From Microbacterium sp. 1.5R (GTDB taxonomy: Bacteria > Actinomycetota > Actinomycetes > Actinomycetales > Microbacteriaceae), in contig NZ_CP018151.1 in assembly GCF_001889265.1 (NCBI RefSeq), positions 2,170,001-2,234,000 on the forward strand: a DNA stretch of 64,000 nucleotides, written 5' to 3'. The number at the start of each line of letters is the position of its first letter. Within the stretch, counting starts at the first letter, position 1. Shown here in pieces: positions 1 to 12,839 of this stretch. The notes beneath the pieces are model-generated. The model saw nothing but the letters and a program-made list of their open reading frames with translations. It was not told the DNA's origin and did not search any database. The translations under genes were made by a program, and so were the position numbers.

Positions 1-2772
<2,772 letters not shown>

Positions 2773-2778
2773 TGATCA

Positions 2779-2801
2779 AGTCTACGAGTGGCCACCGACA
2801 T
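2779..2801 (-). promoter_or_regulatory. PafBC-type (RecA-independent damage) promoter of uvrA
   Basis: On the minus strand: ATGTCGGTG (2801-2793), eight bases, TAGACT (2784-2779), then six bases to the GTG start. This differs from the mycobacterial RecA-NDp consensus TTGTCRGTG-N8-TANNNT only at the first base. The match is visible in the sequence; control by PafBC is inferred from the mycobacterial precedent. Confidence 0.75.
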
Positions 2802-2830
2802 TGGCTCCGTGAGGGCTCACAGGGAAGCGA

Positions 2831-3361
2831 TCAGTGCTCTCGAGTACCGCGGTTCGCCCGCGTGAGCAGGGTCGCGACGAGTGCGACCACGGCTCCGGCC
2901 CCGGCGACAGCGGCCCAGGGCACTGTCGACAGCGACGCGGGGGTGTCGATGCGCATGACCACCATGACGGCCACGGTGATCGGCTGGGCGATCGCCTGCA
3001 CGACGATCAGCCTCACCAGGCTCGGACGGAGGGCGGTCACGATCACGCGGGAGCCGGCCGGGATCACGAGGGAGAGCGACATGAGGACATGGATCACCTG
3101 CACCGCGAGCACAGCGATCATCGCGCGCCCGACGTCGGGCTCCGAGATCAGCATCCCGATCACGAGGCATCCGATCGACCCCCAGGCCGCGAAAGTCTGC
3201 GGAAGAGCGGCGGCGATGATCGCCAGGACGACTGCCGCCACCTGCCATCCGAGCAACGGGCACAGCATGGCAGCACCCGCGGCGACGGCGACGACGAGCG
3301 CGCCCCTCACGACGAGTCCCGGGACGGAAGGACCCGTCCGTAGCGTGTCGTTCGCTCTCAT
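2831..3361 (-). CDS. Small integral membrane protein, last gene of the MoxR/DUF58 operon
   Basis: A 176-residue protein with about five hydrophobic segments (near residues 15-50, 55-75, 80-100, 120-140 and 150-168) and an Arg-rich C-terminal tail. I do not recognise a family. Start ATG at 3361 overlaps the DUF58 stop by ATGA, which fixes the start and implies translational coupling. Position suggests a membrane partner of the MoxR-DUF58 system, but no catalytic motif is visible. Confidence 0.8.
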   Translation of the reverse strand: MRANDTLRTGPSVPGLVVRGALVVAVAAGAAMLCPLLGWQVAAVVLAIIAAALPQTFAAWGSIGCLVIGMLISEPDVGRAMIAVLAVQVIHVLMSLSLVIPAGSRVIVTALRPSLVRLIVVQAIAQPITVAVMVVMRIDTPASLSTVPWAAVAGAGAVVALVATLLTRANRGTREH

Positions 3362-4617
3362 CGCCTGGCCCTCGCGATCGCACGCATCGCCGAGGACGGG
3401 TCCGAGGCCCACGAGACCACGTCGACTCCGGCGCCGTGGAGATCCGCGAACACGTTCCCCCTCTCTGCGAGCACGGTGCGCAAGCCGATCAGCTGCGCAC
3501 GGGTGAGCCGAGCACGGTCGAGCGGAGGGAGGACATCGACGGCGACGACTCTGTGGCCGCTGGCCCTCCACATCAGCGCGGTCCGAGCGGCGGCGCCCTC
3601 GAAGAAGGTCGACAGCACGAAGACCACCGAGCCGTGCGGCACGGGAGGAGTGCGACGGAAAGTCGCGTCGTCTCTCGCCTGGCCCGTCGCGGCGATGGCC
3701 GCCACGACCCGTGCCAGGTGCCTCGAGCCGCCGCCGCTCCTCAACGACCGGCCGCCGTGCACGAGCACGTGAAGTGCGACGCGGTCGCCCTCGCCTATGG
3801 CCGAGTCGGCGATGGCTCGCGCAGCCTCCCTCGCGAGGTCGAGGGAGGTCACGCCGCTGCGTTCGCGGTCGCCGCTCCCCCACGAGGCGACGACCTCACC
3901 CAGATCCTCAGACGTGTCCATGGCGACCACGACCGACGAGTCGCTGAGCGTATTGGTCCGACGGACCAGCAGATCGCCTGGCCGGCGGGACATCCGCGCC
4001 GTCGCCCGCCAGTCCACGCGGCGGAGTTCGTCGCCGGGCGCGAAGGGGTGGATGTCCCGGAAGTCGCCGCCCTGACCCGCCCGGCGCCCCTCGTGCGCGC
4101 CGTGCGACCCCGTCAGTCGTCGCGGCAGCGGGAGCGCGTCGAGTGATCGGCGGGGCGGGGCCACCTGACGCCTGATGGCGGCGAGGTCCGACGTCGACGA
4201 GAGCGCCGCTCCCTCGAAGGAGAACCCCCTCGCTGCCGCCTGGACCGGGATCGTCGGACCGGAGTGCAGGACCTTGCTCCGCGCAGTGAATGTGAAGCCA
4301 CCGCCGGGCACGATCACGCGTCTGCTGCGACGCTCCGACTGCACGACCACCACCTCGACGGCATCCGCATCGCTGTCCACCGCGATCGATGTGAGCAGCT
4401 CGCCATCGCGCCCGGGCACCGGGTCGATCGCGATCTTCGCCACCGCGCCGGATGTGCCCCGCGCGATCGCGAGACCGCTCCAGATGGCCAGAGGAAGCCC
4501 CATCGCCACCACGTCGGGTCTTCCCGCGAGAAGGCCGACCGCGGCGAGCAGGACAGCGCCTCCGATCGCCACGGACAACACAGGACCGCGACGCCCCGCG
4601 TCGGGCCCGTCCGTCAT
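3358..4617 (-). CDS. DUF58 domain-containing protein
   Basis: A 419-residue protein. Two N-terminal hydrophobic segments (about residues 14-50) are followed by a beta-rich stretch and then the DUF58 core with the signature HPFAPGDELRRVDWRATAR (about residues 200-220). The C-terminal half resembles a vWA-like fold, with VVVAMDTSEDLG as a MIDAS-like start. DUF58 proteins are regularly paired with MoxR ATPases and are thought to be their clients or adaptors. Start ATG 4617 overlaps the MoxR stop (ATGA). The exact role is unknown. Confidence 0.9.
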   Translation of the reverse strand: MTDGPDAGRRGPVLSVAIGGAVLLAAVGLLAGRPDVVAMGLPLAIWSGLAIARGTSGAVAKIAIDPVPGRDGELLTSIAVDSDADAVEVVVVQSERRSRRVIVPGGGFTFTARSKVLHSGPTIPVQAAARGFSFEGAALSSTSDLAAIRRQVAPPRRSLDALPLPRRLTGSHGAHEGRRAGQGGDFRDIHPFAPGDELRRVDWRATARMSRRPGDLLVRRTNTLSDSSVVVAMDTSEDLGEVVASWGSGDRERSGVTSLDLAREAARAIADSAIGEGDRVALHVLVHGGRSLRSGGGSRHLARVVAAIAATGQARDDATFRRTPPVPHGSVVFVLSTFFEGAAARTALMWRASGHRVVAVDVLPPLDRARLTRAQLIGLRTVLAERGNVFADLHGAGVDVVSWASDPSSAMRAIARARR

Positions 4618-5579
4618 CCGAGCACTCCGACGGTCGGCGGAACAGCCACCTGTCCGACGACCGAGCGCACCACATCGGATGCCGACGCGCCCTGGGCCCA
4701 CGCCTGAGGTGTGAGCGTGAGACGATGCGCCAGCACGGGCACGGCGATCCGCTTGATGTCGTCCGGACGGACGAAGTCGCGGCCATCCAGAGCCGCGAGC
4801 GCTCGTCCCAGCAGCAGCAGCCCCAGAGAACCGCGCGGCGACGCACCGACCTCGACGTTGGCCGCGGTCCGGGTGGCGCGTGCGATCTCGACGCAGTAGC
4901 GCGAGATGTCCGGGTCGACGTGGATGGCCTCGACGGCCTCCTGCAGGGAGATGAGCTGAGCGGCGTCGATGACCGGAGCGATGTGAGCAGCCTCCTGGCG
5001 CCTGCTCACGCGGTTCTCCAGGATGCGGGCCTCGCTCTCCGCCGCCGGATAGCCGACGGACAGCCGCACCATGAACCTGTCGAGCTGTGCCTCGGGCAGC
5101 GCGTACGTGCCCTCGTACTCGATCGGATTCGACGTCGCGATCACATGGAACGGCGCGGGCAGCGCGAAGCTGTTGCCCTCGACGGTCACCTGGCGCTCCG
5201 CCATCGCCTCGAGCATCGCGGACTGCGTCTTCGGCGTGGTTCTGTTGATCTCGTCGGCGAGCAGCAGTCCGGTGAAGATCGGCCCCGGCCGGAAGACGAA
5301 GTCCCCCGAGTCCGGTGCGTAGACGTACGACCCCGTGACATCGCCGGGCAGCATGTCCGGAGTGCACTGCAAGCGCCGGAACGACAGCCCCAGCGCCGAG
5401 GCGAGGCTGCGCGCGGCGAGCGTCTTCCCCAGGCCCGGCACATCCTCGAACAGCACGTGACCGCCGGCGAGGATCGAGGCCAGAGCGATCTCGACCGGGT
5501 CGTCCATGCCCACGACGACTGTTCGCACGGCAGCCAGGATCCGGGCTCCGGTGGCGGCGATCTCTGCGGGGCTCGTCAT
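4614..5579 (-). CDS. MoxR family AAA+ ATPase
   Basis: A 321-residue AAA+ chaperone-like ATPase of full family length. Walker A is in HVLFEDVPGLGKT (about residue 43 onward), Walker B in LLLADEINRTTPKTQSAMLEAM, and sensor-1 in FHVIATSNPIEYEGTY. The C-terminal lid contains GASPRGSLGLL. MoxR proteins remodel or activate vWA/DUF58 client proteins, often linked to envelope stress, and the DUF58 gene follows directly. ATG at 5579 lies ten bases after the upstream stop. Confidence 0.95.
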   Translation of the reverse strand: MTSPAEIAATGARILAAVRTVVVGMDDPVEIALASILAGGHVLFEDVPGLGKTLAARSLASALGLSFRRLQCTPDMLPGDVTGSYVYAPDSGDFVFRPGPIFTGLLLADEINRTTPKTQSAMLEAMAERQVTVEGNSFALPAPFHVIATSNPIEYEGTYALPEAQLDRFMVRLSVGYPAAESEARILENRVSRRQEAAHIAPVIDAAQLISLQEAVEAIHVDPDISRYCVEIARATRTAANVEVGASPRGSLGLLLLGRALAALDGRDFVRPDDIKRIAVPVLAHRLTLTPQAWAQGASASDVVRSVVGQVAVPPTVGVLG

Positions 5580-5589
5580 GGCATCTCCT

Positions 5590-6117
5590 TCATCGACGCG
5601 GCGGCGAGGGCCGCCCGTGGTCGGGGGTCGGTACGTGCAACCGGGGTGACGGTTCGTCCGGCGAGGTGGGATCCAGTCGATCGATCGCGTCCAGCGCCCT
5701 CTCGACGTCGACGATCGTCGTCTCCGGTCCCGTCAGGCGCTCCCAGACTCCCGGGTCGATCAGCCGCGGGAGTCGGTCGCGGTGGGCAGGGTCATCCGGA
5801 TCCACTCCGTGGCGCATCAGCCGCTGACGCAGGATCACCCCGACACGGCGCGTGATCTGCGCTCCCGCGATGCCGGTGTGTGTGTTCAGTGCCCACGCCA
5901 TGCGAGAGATCTCGGTAGGTCGTCGATCCGGCTCCACGTCTATGCGCGGCGCGTCGAACCCCGGCTCGAGCGGCATCGCGAGCTGCGCGAGCAGACCGAC
6001 CGCACCGATCAGGAGACCCCATGCGATCACGAACGGCCAGGTGAAGCCGAAGCCGAGGAGCGCCAGAGCGACGAGGACCGCCGCCCCCGCTGCGACCAGC
6101 GTTCTGCGGACAGTCAC
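5590..6117 (-). CDS. Membrane protein of the MoxR operon
   Basis: A 175-residue protein with two transmembrane segments at the N-terminus (about residues 6-26 and 28-48), then a soluble acidic/Arg-rich domain with no family I recognise. The start is GTG 6117, which overlaps the stop of the DUF4129 gene (GTGA); an upstream extension would be out of coding character. A protein of this kind often sits between DUF4129 and MoxR genes in Microbacteriaceae-like operons. That last point is from memory, not from a search. Confidence 0.8.
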   Translation of the reverse strand: MTVRRTLVAAGAAVLVALALLGFGFTWPFVIAWGLLIGAVGLLAQLAMPLEPGFDAPRIDVEPDRRPTEISRMAWALNTHTGIAGAQITRRVGVILRQRLMRHGVDPDDPAHRDRLPRLIDPGVWERLTGPETTIVDVERALDAIDRLDPTSPDEPSPRLHVPTPDHGRPSPPRR

Positions 6118-6845
6118 CGCCACACCTCCTCGATGCGTCGCAGGGCCTCTCTCGCCGAGGCCCGGTCGCCCTCGTCGGCCGACCCGGCTCCGAATCGGAC
6201 GCTCTCGTAGAGACGCAGCAGCGACGCGGCGTCCCCGGCCACCCCGGGCCGCAGAGTGATGATCCGCACCACGAACTCGCCGGGAGTCTCGGTCGCCGCT
6301 CGCTTCACCCCTGCGTCTGCGGCACTCTCTTCGAGGCCGATCCACGCGGCGACGATGGCATCAGACGCTCGGGCGCGCTCGTCTATCTGCATGAGCGCCC
6401 CGGCGATCCCGCGCTGCATCACAGCGACGGCGATCTCGGGTTCCGGCGCCGAGGTGAGGTGATCGACCTCGGATGCGACCGCCGCCGCGTCACGACGGCC
6501 CAGCGGGCGATCCCGCCACGCTCGCAGCAGGGCTCTCGCGGCGATCACGAGGAGCGCGATGAGCCCCGCAGCGACCAGCGCCATGAGGATCACGGCGAGC
6601 GTCTGAACGACCGCGGCGGCGGTGGAGTCGATCTCCATCGGCTCGGGAACCCCGGTAGCACCCGGATCACTGGACGGCAGCGGCTCCGCTGTCCCCCGAG
6701 GAATCGGCGCGGCGGGGCGGAACGTCGGCGCGCCCTGGATCGCCGCAGCGATCATGGCCACGACGAAGAGTCCCACGACGAGAGTCGAGAGGACCATGCG
6801 ATCGACGCTCCGGCGCGCAAGACGCGTCTGGGGTTCGCTCGGCAT
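6114..6845 (-). CDS. DUF4129 domain-containing membrane protein
   Basis: A 243-residue protein: N-terminal TM (about 17-40), Pro/Ala-rich linker, second TM (about 88-112), and a cytoplasmic C-terminal region. The family features there are ETPGEFVVRI followed later by RLYESVRFGAG. DUF4129 proteins co-occur with MoxR and DUF58. I prefer ATG 6845 over GTG 6851. A TAGGGT hexamer (6857-6852) lies six bases before that ATG, and the GTG would abut it. This is the first gene of the operon that runs to 2831. Confidence 0.85.
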   Translation of the reverse strand: MPSEPQTRLARRSVDRMVLSTLVVGLFVVAMIAAAIQGAPTFRPAAPIPRGTAEPLPSSDPGATGVPEPMEIDSTAAAVVQTLAVILMALVAAGLIALLVIAARALLRAWRDRPLGRRDAAAVASEVDHLTSAPEPEIAVAVMQRGIAGALMQIDERARASDAIVAAWIGLEESAADAGVKRAATETPGEFVVRIITLRPGVAGDAASLLRLYESVRFGAGSADEGDRASAREALRRIEEVWR

Positions 6846-6851
6846 GCCCAC

Positions 6852-6857
6852 ACCCTA
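6852..6857 (-). promoter_or_regulatory. Candidate -10 for a leaderless DUF4129/MoxR operon transcript
   Basis: TAGGGT on the minus strand, six bases before ATG 6845. No clear -35. The spacing matches the other leaderless candidates in the window. Confidence 0.5.
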
Positions 6858-6865
6858 CGGTGCGG

Positions 6866-7309
6866 TCACTCCATGGCGGGGCGGCGACCCGCGAATGCCG
6901 ACAACCCGTCGCGCAGTGTGGCTACCTGCTCGAGATCCATCCCCACGGCGGCCATCACCTGTCGAGGAACGTCGAGAGCGCGATCTCGCAGAGCTCGACC
7001 CGTGTCCGTGAGGGTGATGTCGAGACGGCGCTCGTCCTCGACGCTGCGTTGTCTGGCGACCAGCCCGTCGGCTTCCAGACGCTTCACCAGGGGAGACGCC
7101 GTCGCCGGCTCGAGAGCGAGGTCAGCCGCAAGATCGTTCAAGGGACGCGGAGCACGCTCCCAGAGCGCCAGCATCACGAGATACTGCGGATGCGTGAGCC
7201 CGAGCGGATCGAGGATCGGCCGGTAGATCGCCACGACGTTGCGCGCTGCGGTCACCAGGGCGAAGCAGAGCTGATTGTCGAGTTTGAGCAGGTCGTCCGA
7301 TGCGGTCAC
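6866..7309 (-). CDS. OhrR/MarR-type peroxide-sensing transcriptional repressor
   Basis: A 147-residue winged-helix MarR protein. The N-terminus carries the OhrR hallmark LDNQLCFAL, placing a cysteine at residue 15, the redox-sensing position in Bacillus subtilis OhrR. A tyrosine at 29 also matches, but the usual tyrosine at 40 is histidine here (LTHPQYLVML). The DNA-binding wing includes VEDERRLDITLT. The GTG 7309 start follows a TATATT -10 by seven bases. No ohr peroxidase gene is adjacent; a small zinc-ribbon gene is divergent instead. It could be OhrR or a related one-cysteine thiol sensor. Confidence 0.85.
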   Translation of the reverse strand: MTASDDLLKLDNQLCFALVTAARNVVAIYRPILDPLGLTHPQYLVMLALWERAPRPLNDLAADLALEPATASPLVKRLEADGLVARQRSVEDERRLDITLTDTGRALRDRALDVPRQVMAAVGMDLEQVATLRDGLSAFAGRRPAME

Positions 7310-7316
7310 GGCTTCG

Positions 7317-7349
7317 AATATACATTGACCCTAATAGTTAGTACACTAA
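7317..7349. promoter_or_regulatory. Shared divergent promoter/operator between the OhrR-like gene and the small zinc-ribbon gene
   Basis: The 45-base gap contains TTAGT-AC-ACTAA (7338-7349), a 5+2+5 inverted repeat typical in size of a MarR half-site pair. It overlaps TACACT (7342-7347), the likely rightward -10, seven bases before ATG 7355. The leftward -10 is TATATT (7322-7317), seven bases before GTG 7309. Both messages look leaderless. Binding by the regulator is inferred. Confidence 0.65.
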
Positions 7350-7354
7350 GCAAC

Positions 7355-7597
7355 ATGGCCAGTTCTGACGATCGACCTCCGCTCCGCACTCGGATTCGCG
7401 AGGCCGGAGGACTGTACGCGTGGATCAACTCGAATCTGATCCGCTTCGCGGGCCCCGCCTCCGTCGGCCCTTACGAAAAGACCCCCCCGCCGAGCCCGTC
7501 CGAGCGGGCGGAGCGCGCCTGCCCGTTGTGCGGTGCGCCGATGAGCGAGCACGAGATCGACCGTTCAGGTCCGAAGACCCTCGTTCACTGCCCCTGA
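7355..7597 (+). CDS. Small hypothetical protein with CxxC-like zinc-ribbon tail
   Basis: An 80-residue protein. The N-terminal half is Arg-rich, with GGLYAWINSNLIRF and a Pro-rich linker. The C-terminus reads CPLCGAPMSEHEIDRSG and ends HCP, giving three cysteines and two histidines that could bind one zinc. Similar small proteins exist in Actinobacteria, function unknown to me. It is divergent from the OhrR-like repressor with an operator over its -10, so it is probably that repressor's target. Confidence 0.7.
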   Translation: MASSDDRPPLRTRIREAGGLYAWINSNLIRFAGPASVGPYEKTPPPSPSERAERACPLCGAPMSEHEIDRSGPKTLVHCP

Positions 7598-7641
7598 CAG
7601 GGGATCTCACCCGTCGGCTGAGACTCGTTCTCGCGCGTCAG

Positions 7642-7660
7642 CTGAGACTCTCGCTCTCAG
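7642..7660. terminator. Weak hairpin between convergent genes
   Basis: CTGAGA-N7-TCTCAG, overlapping the stop of the TfoX-like gene. No T tract. A near-copy of its left part (CGTCGGCTGAGACTC at 7612, CGTCAGCTGAGACTC at 7636) lies 24 bases upstream. Possible terminator only. Confidence 0.3.
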
Positions 7661-7989
7661 TCGTCGCGCTGCGCGTCTTGGCGTGCGACGTCGAGCCACG
7701 AGGCGAGATCATCGTCGTCGACGAGCACGCTCGGCGACACATCGAGCCAGCTGGTGCCCATCGTCCGCGCGCCCATGACCGCGACCGCCACCCCGGGGCG
7801 GGTGATCAGCGAGTCACCGTGCTCGCCATCGACCCGGACGAGCAGAACCCCGCCCGCGCGCGCTCCGACGAGGATGTGCCCATCGAGGAGGAAGGCGCGC
7901 GTGCCGAACATGCGCTTCTCCTCGACGTCCTCATCGAGTGTGAGGAGCGCTCGCACTCGATCGGCGAGCTCCTCGCCCGCTGCATCCAT
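7657..7989 (-). CDS. TfoX N-terminal domain family protein
   Basis: A 110-residue protein that is only the TfoX N-terminal domain: EKRMFGTRAFLLDGHILVGA, then TRPGVAVAVMGARTMGTSWLDV, then a helical end. These stand-alone proteins are common in Actinobacteria and there is no reason to link this one to competence. An SD (GGAGG) lies seven bases before ATG 7989. It starts 19 bases after uvrB ends and is probably cotranscribed. Confidence 0.85.
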   Translation of the reverse strand: MDAAGEELADRVRALLTLDEDVEEKRMFGTRAFLLDGHILVGARAGGVLLVRVDGEHGDSLITRPGVAVAVMGARTMGTSWLDVSPSVLVDDDDLASWLDVARQDAQRDD

Positions 7990-8008
7990 CCTGGTGCCTC
8001 CGAGCTTC

Positions 8009-10081
<2,073 letters not shown>

Positions 10082-10087
10082 ACCTCC

Positions 10088-10110
10088 AGCGTATGCCGGG
10101 CCACCGACAT
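10088..10110 (-). promoter_or_regulatory. PafBC-type (RecA-independent damage) promoter of uvrB
   Basis: Minus strand: ATGTCGGTG (10110-10102), eight bases, TACGCT (10093-10088), then six bases to ATG. The nine-base element is identical to that of uvrA, at the same spacing. Confidence 0.75.
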
Positions 10111-10146
10111 CGGGGCCACGAGAGCCCCCAGCGGAATCCCTGCCCG

Positions 10147-10938
10147 TCAGTCAGTCGACCGCGTCCACACGTAGGGAGTGGTGGTCGTGACCGTGACGAG
10201 CCCGGCCCGCTCGAGGATCGGCCGCGAGAACTCCGTGGAATCCGAGTGCAGATACACCTTGCCGAGGGCGAGGGCGGATCGCGCCCGCTGGGCCGTCAGA
10301 GCCCGATAGACGCCGCGGCCCAGCCACTCGGGCAGCGTCGCACCTCCCCACAGACCGGCGAATCGCGTGCCCGTGACCGGTTCGAGCCGTCCAGCGCTGA
10401 TCACCTCGTCTCCGGCGACGGCGGTCCACAGCTCCACCGTGTCGTCCTCGCGGATGCGCTGCAGCGTCGTCTCCACCCGCACCCGCCACCGGGGATCGCC
10501 GAACACCCTGCCCTGCATCTCCTCCATCGCGAACACCTCGGTCTCCGTTCGCGCGCGCCGAAGCTCGACTCCGGCGGGGAGCGACACCGGCTGGGCGAGC
10601 AGCTCCGCCTCGCCGATCATCACCGACTCCGTCTCCTCCGGCACGAAGCCTCGGCTTTCGAGAGTCCCGCCGAGCCCCGGTGCCCGGTCATGCCCGCGCG
10701 TCTTCCACTCGATCGAGTCGATCTCGCTCCGCCTCCCGAAGTGCGCGAGCGCGGCATCGACGAGCGCCTCGATGCCGCTCTGATCGACCCCGCCGAGATC
10801 GGCGTAGGACACGAACCCGCGCCCGCCCGGAAAGACGGCGAGACGCAGCGGTCCGTGAATCGCCACATCGAGGGCATGCACCACTTCCGCATCCGTGCGC
10901 AGCTCGTGGTCGTACGCTGCAAGATGCCTCATGCGCAT
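10147..10938 (-). CDS. GNAT family N-acetyltransferase
   Basis: A 263-residue protein. The C-terminal half carries a GNAT core, with the acetyl-CoA loop seen as [25 protein letters not shown], followed by [19 protein letters not shown]. The N-terminal ~120 residues are less typical, possibly a degenerate second GNAT fold. Substrate unknown. Start ATG 10938 is preceded by GAAGGA at about eight bases; ATG 10932 is a possible alternative. It is 61 bases after the MFS gene and may belong to the same transcript. Confidence 0.8.
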   Translation of the reverse strand: MRMRHLAAYDHELRTDAEVVHALDVAIHGPLRLAVFPGGRGFVSYADLGGVDQSGIEALVDAALAHFGRRSEIDSIEWKTRGHDRAPGLGGTLESRGFVPEETESVMIGEAELLAQPVSLPAGVELRRARTETEVFAMEEMQGRVFGDPRWRVRVETTLQRIREDDTVELWTAVAGDEVISAGRLEPVTGTRFAGLWGGATLPEWLGRGVYRALTAQRARSALALGKVYLHSDSTEFSRPILERAGLVTVTTTTPYVWTRSTD

Positions 10939-10999
10939 GGTGCTGGTCCTTCGGGTCGGTCGCGCCGACGAGCGGCTGCGCGGCGGTGCCGCCTCGCGA

Positions 11000-12211
11000 T
11001 CATATGCGTCCAGTCGGCGACGACCGGAGCGCGCGCGCCGCGAGTGCCGCCGACACCGCGCACATCGTAATGATCGCGCCCACGAACCACGCCCAGTCCG
11101 CCCTGCCGAACACGATGCCCAGCGCCCATCCGAACAGGCTCGAGCCCGCGTAGTAGCCGAAGTAGTAGAGCGACGATGCCTGCGCACGACTGTCCGGCGT
11201 GGCAGCGGCCGGAGCCCACCCCGACGCAACCGCATGTGCGCCGAAGAAGCCGCCCGTGAAGAGCAGCAGCCCGAGGACCACCGGCAGCGCGGCCTGGCTG
11301 AGCATGGCGAACGCTCCGATCCCCATCACCGCGATCGAGCACAGCAGCACCGGGTACCGACCGAAGCGAGATGCGAGAGCACCGGCGGTCGGTGACGAGA
11401 CGGTGCCCGCGAGGTAGGCGAGGAAGAGCAGGGTCACCAGCCAGCTCGGAAGAGAGAACGGCGCGTCGATGAGGTGGAATCCGAGGTAGTTGTACACCGC
11501 GACGAACGCTCCCATGAGAAGGAAGCCCTGCGCGTAGAGGGCGAGTTGCGGTGCGGAGCGCATCGGCGACACGAGACGCGCGAGCATCCCGCTTGTCGCA
11601 CCCTCGCGAAGCCGACCGGGCACGAACCCCCGAGCCTTCGGCGTCAGCCAGAGGAAGAGAGCGGCCGCCATCGCGCAGACACCGGCCACGACCCAGATTC
11701 CCGCACGCCACCCCCACTGCTCTCCCGCCAATCCGGACACGACGCGACCGAGCAGACCACCCACGGTCGTCCCGGCGATGTAGCTCCCCGCGGCCGCCGC
11801 GGCATGACGCGCACTCACCTCCTCGCTGAGGTACGCGAGCGCTACGGCCGGCACGGCGCCCAGTGCGATGCCCTCGAGCAGGCGCAGCGCCAGCAGCATC
11901 TCCATGCCGGTGCTGAGCGGAGCGACCAGACCCAGAACGGTAGCGGCGAGGATGCCGGTCCCCATCGCCGGCACTCGGCCGATGCGATCCGCGACCATCG
12001 ACCACGGGATCACCGCCGCCGCGAGACCGAGCGTCGCGGCCGATACAGCGAGTGCCGCGGTGGCAGGCGTGATCCCGAGATCGGACGAGAGCTGCGGCAG
12101 AACGGCCTGCGGCGAATAGAGCTGGGCGAATGTCGCGATGCCGGCGAAGAAGAGCCCGACGATGAGACGCCGATAGGCAGGGGATCCGGGTGAGTGACCG
12201 GTGAAGGTCAC
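11000..12211 (-). CDS. MFS transporter (drug/metabolite exporter type)
   Basis: A 403-residue protein with about 12 transmembrane segments. Loop 2-3 holds an MFS motif A (MVADRIGRVPAMG). It resembles YnfM/arabinose-type efflux carriers. I choose GTG 12211 because it overlaps the coaE stop exactly (GTGA); ATG 12232 would add seven residues and a 25-base overlap. Substrate cannot be read from the sequence. Confidence 0.85.
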   Translation of the reverse strand: MTFTGHSPGSPAYRRLIVGLFFAGIATFAQLYSPQAVLPQLSSDLGITPATAALAVSAATLGLAAAVIPWSMVADRIGRVPAMGTGILAATVLGLVAPLSTGMEMLLALRLLEGIALGAVPAVALAYLSEEVSARHAAAAAGSYIAGTTVGGLLGRVVSGLAGEQWGWRAGIWVVAGVCAMAAALFLWLTPKARGFVPGRLREGATSGMLARLVSPMRSAPQLALYAQGFLLMGAFVAVYNYLGFHLIDAPFSLPSWLVTLLFLAYLAGTVSSPTAGALASRFGRYPVLLCSIAVMGIGAFAMLSQAALPVVLGLLLFTGGFFGAHAVASGWAPAAATPDSRAQASSLYYFGYYAGSSLFGWALGIVFGRADWAWFVGAIITMCAVSAALAARALRSSPTGRI

Positions 12212-12807
12212 GACGAGCGGATCCGCTTCCACAAGGCATCGGTCTGCAGCATCGTCTGCTCCAGGGATCCGGATGTGTCGACGACCTCATCGGCGATCGC
12301 CAGCCGACGCTCGTCCGAGACCTGCGCATCGATCCGCTCCTGCGCAGCCTGTTCCGCCATGCCGCGCAACTCCACGAGCCTCCGTCTGCGCTCCTGGGCA
12401 GGCGCATGGGCGACGACGATCAGGTCCCAGGGGTCATCGACGCGCGCCTCGACCAGAAGGGGCACGTCGTACACGACCACACCGCCCGGTTCGGCGGCCG
12501 CTGCCGCCTCGAATCGTCGCTGCGACTCGGCACGGACGGCTGGATGCACGATCGCGTTCAGTCGTGCCAGCTGCTCCGGATCGGCGAAGACCTTGGCCCC
12601 CAGGGCGGCGCGGTCGAGTGCGCCGTCCGCCGAGATGACGTCGGCGCCGAAGGCATCCTCGATCCGAGCCAGAACCTCGGAGCCGGGCGACTGCACGTCG
12701 CGGACGATCTGATCGGCGTCGACGACCACCGCGCCGAGCTCTGCGAGTCGTCGTGCGATGGTCGACTTGCCCGAGGCGATGCCGCCGGTGAGCGCGATGA
12801 GAGGCAT
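12208..12807 (-). CDS. coaE: Dephospho-CoA kinase
   Basis: Last step of CoA synthesis: phosphorylates the ribose 3'-OH of dephospho-CoA. The 199 residues match the family. The P-loop GGIASGKST is at residues 8-16, VVVDADQIVRD follows, and the lid region contains NAIVHPAVR and the Arg cluster ERRRRLVELRGM. ATG 12807 lies six bases after a TAGACT -10 (12819-12814), so coaE probably has its own leaderless promoter. It also sits only 32 bases after a CoA-binding-fold gene. Confidence 0.97.
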   Translation of the reverse strand: MPLIALTGGIASGKSTIARRLAELGAVVVDADQIVRDVQSPGSEVLARIEDAFGADVISADGALDRAALGAKVFADPEQLARLNAIVHPAVRAESQRRFEAAAAAEPGGVVVYDVPLLVEARVDDPWDLIVVAHAPAQERRRRLVELRGMAEQAAQERIDAQVSDERRLAIADEVVDTSGSLEQTMLQTDALWKRIRSS

Positions 12808-12813
12808 CTCGCC

Positions 12814-12819
12814 AGTCTA
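12814..12819 (-). promoter_or_regulatory. Candidate -10 for leaderless coaE
   Basis: TAGACT on the minus strand, six bases before ATG 12807. The upstream ATGTCGG damage element is absent here, unlike uvrA and dnaE, which share the same -10. Confidence 0.55.
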
Positions 12820-12839
12820 AACGGGGCTGAGATCGTGGA

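Noticed and set aside
7612..7650. Direct repeat CGTC(G/A)GCTGAGACTC spaced 24 bases apart
   Set aside because: Only two copies, next to a stop codon; too little to call a site or mobile-element end.
7657..7989. TfoX as a sign of natural competence
   Set aside because: Only the N-terminal domain is present, and such single-domain proteins are common in bacteria without known competence.
10082..10087. GGAGGT as the uvrB ribosome binding site
   Set aside because: It directly abuts the ATG, too close for normal SD pairing, and a -10 hexamer lies just upstream.
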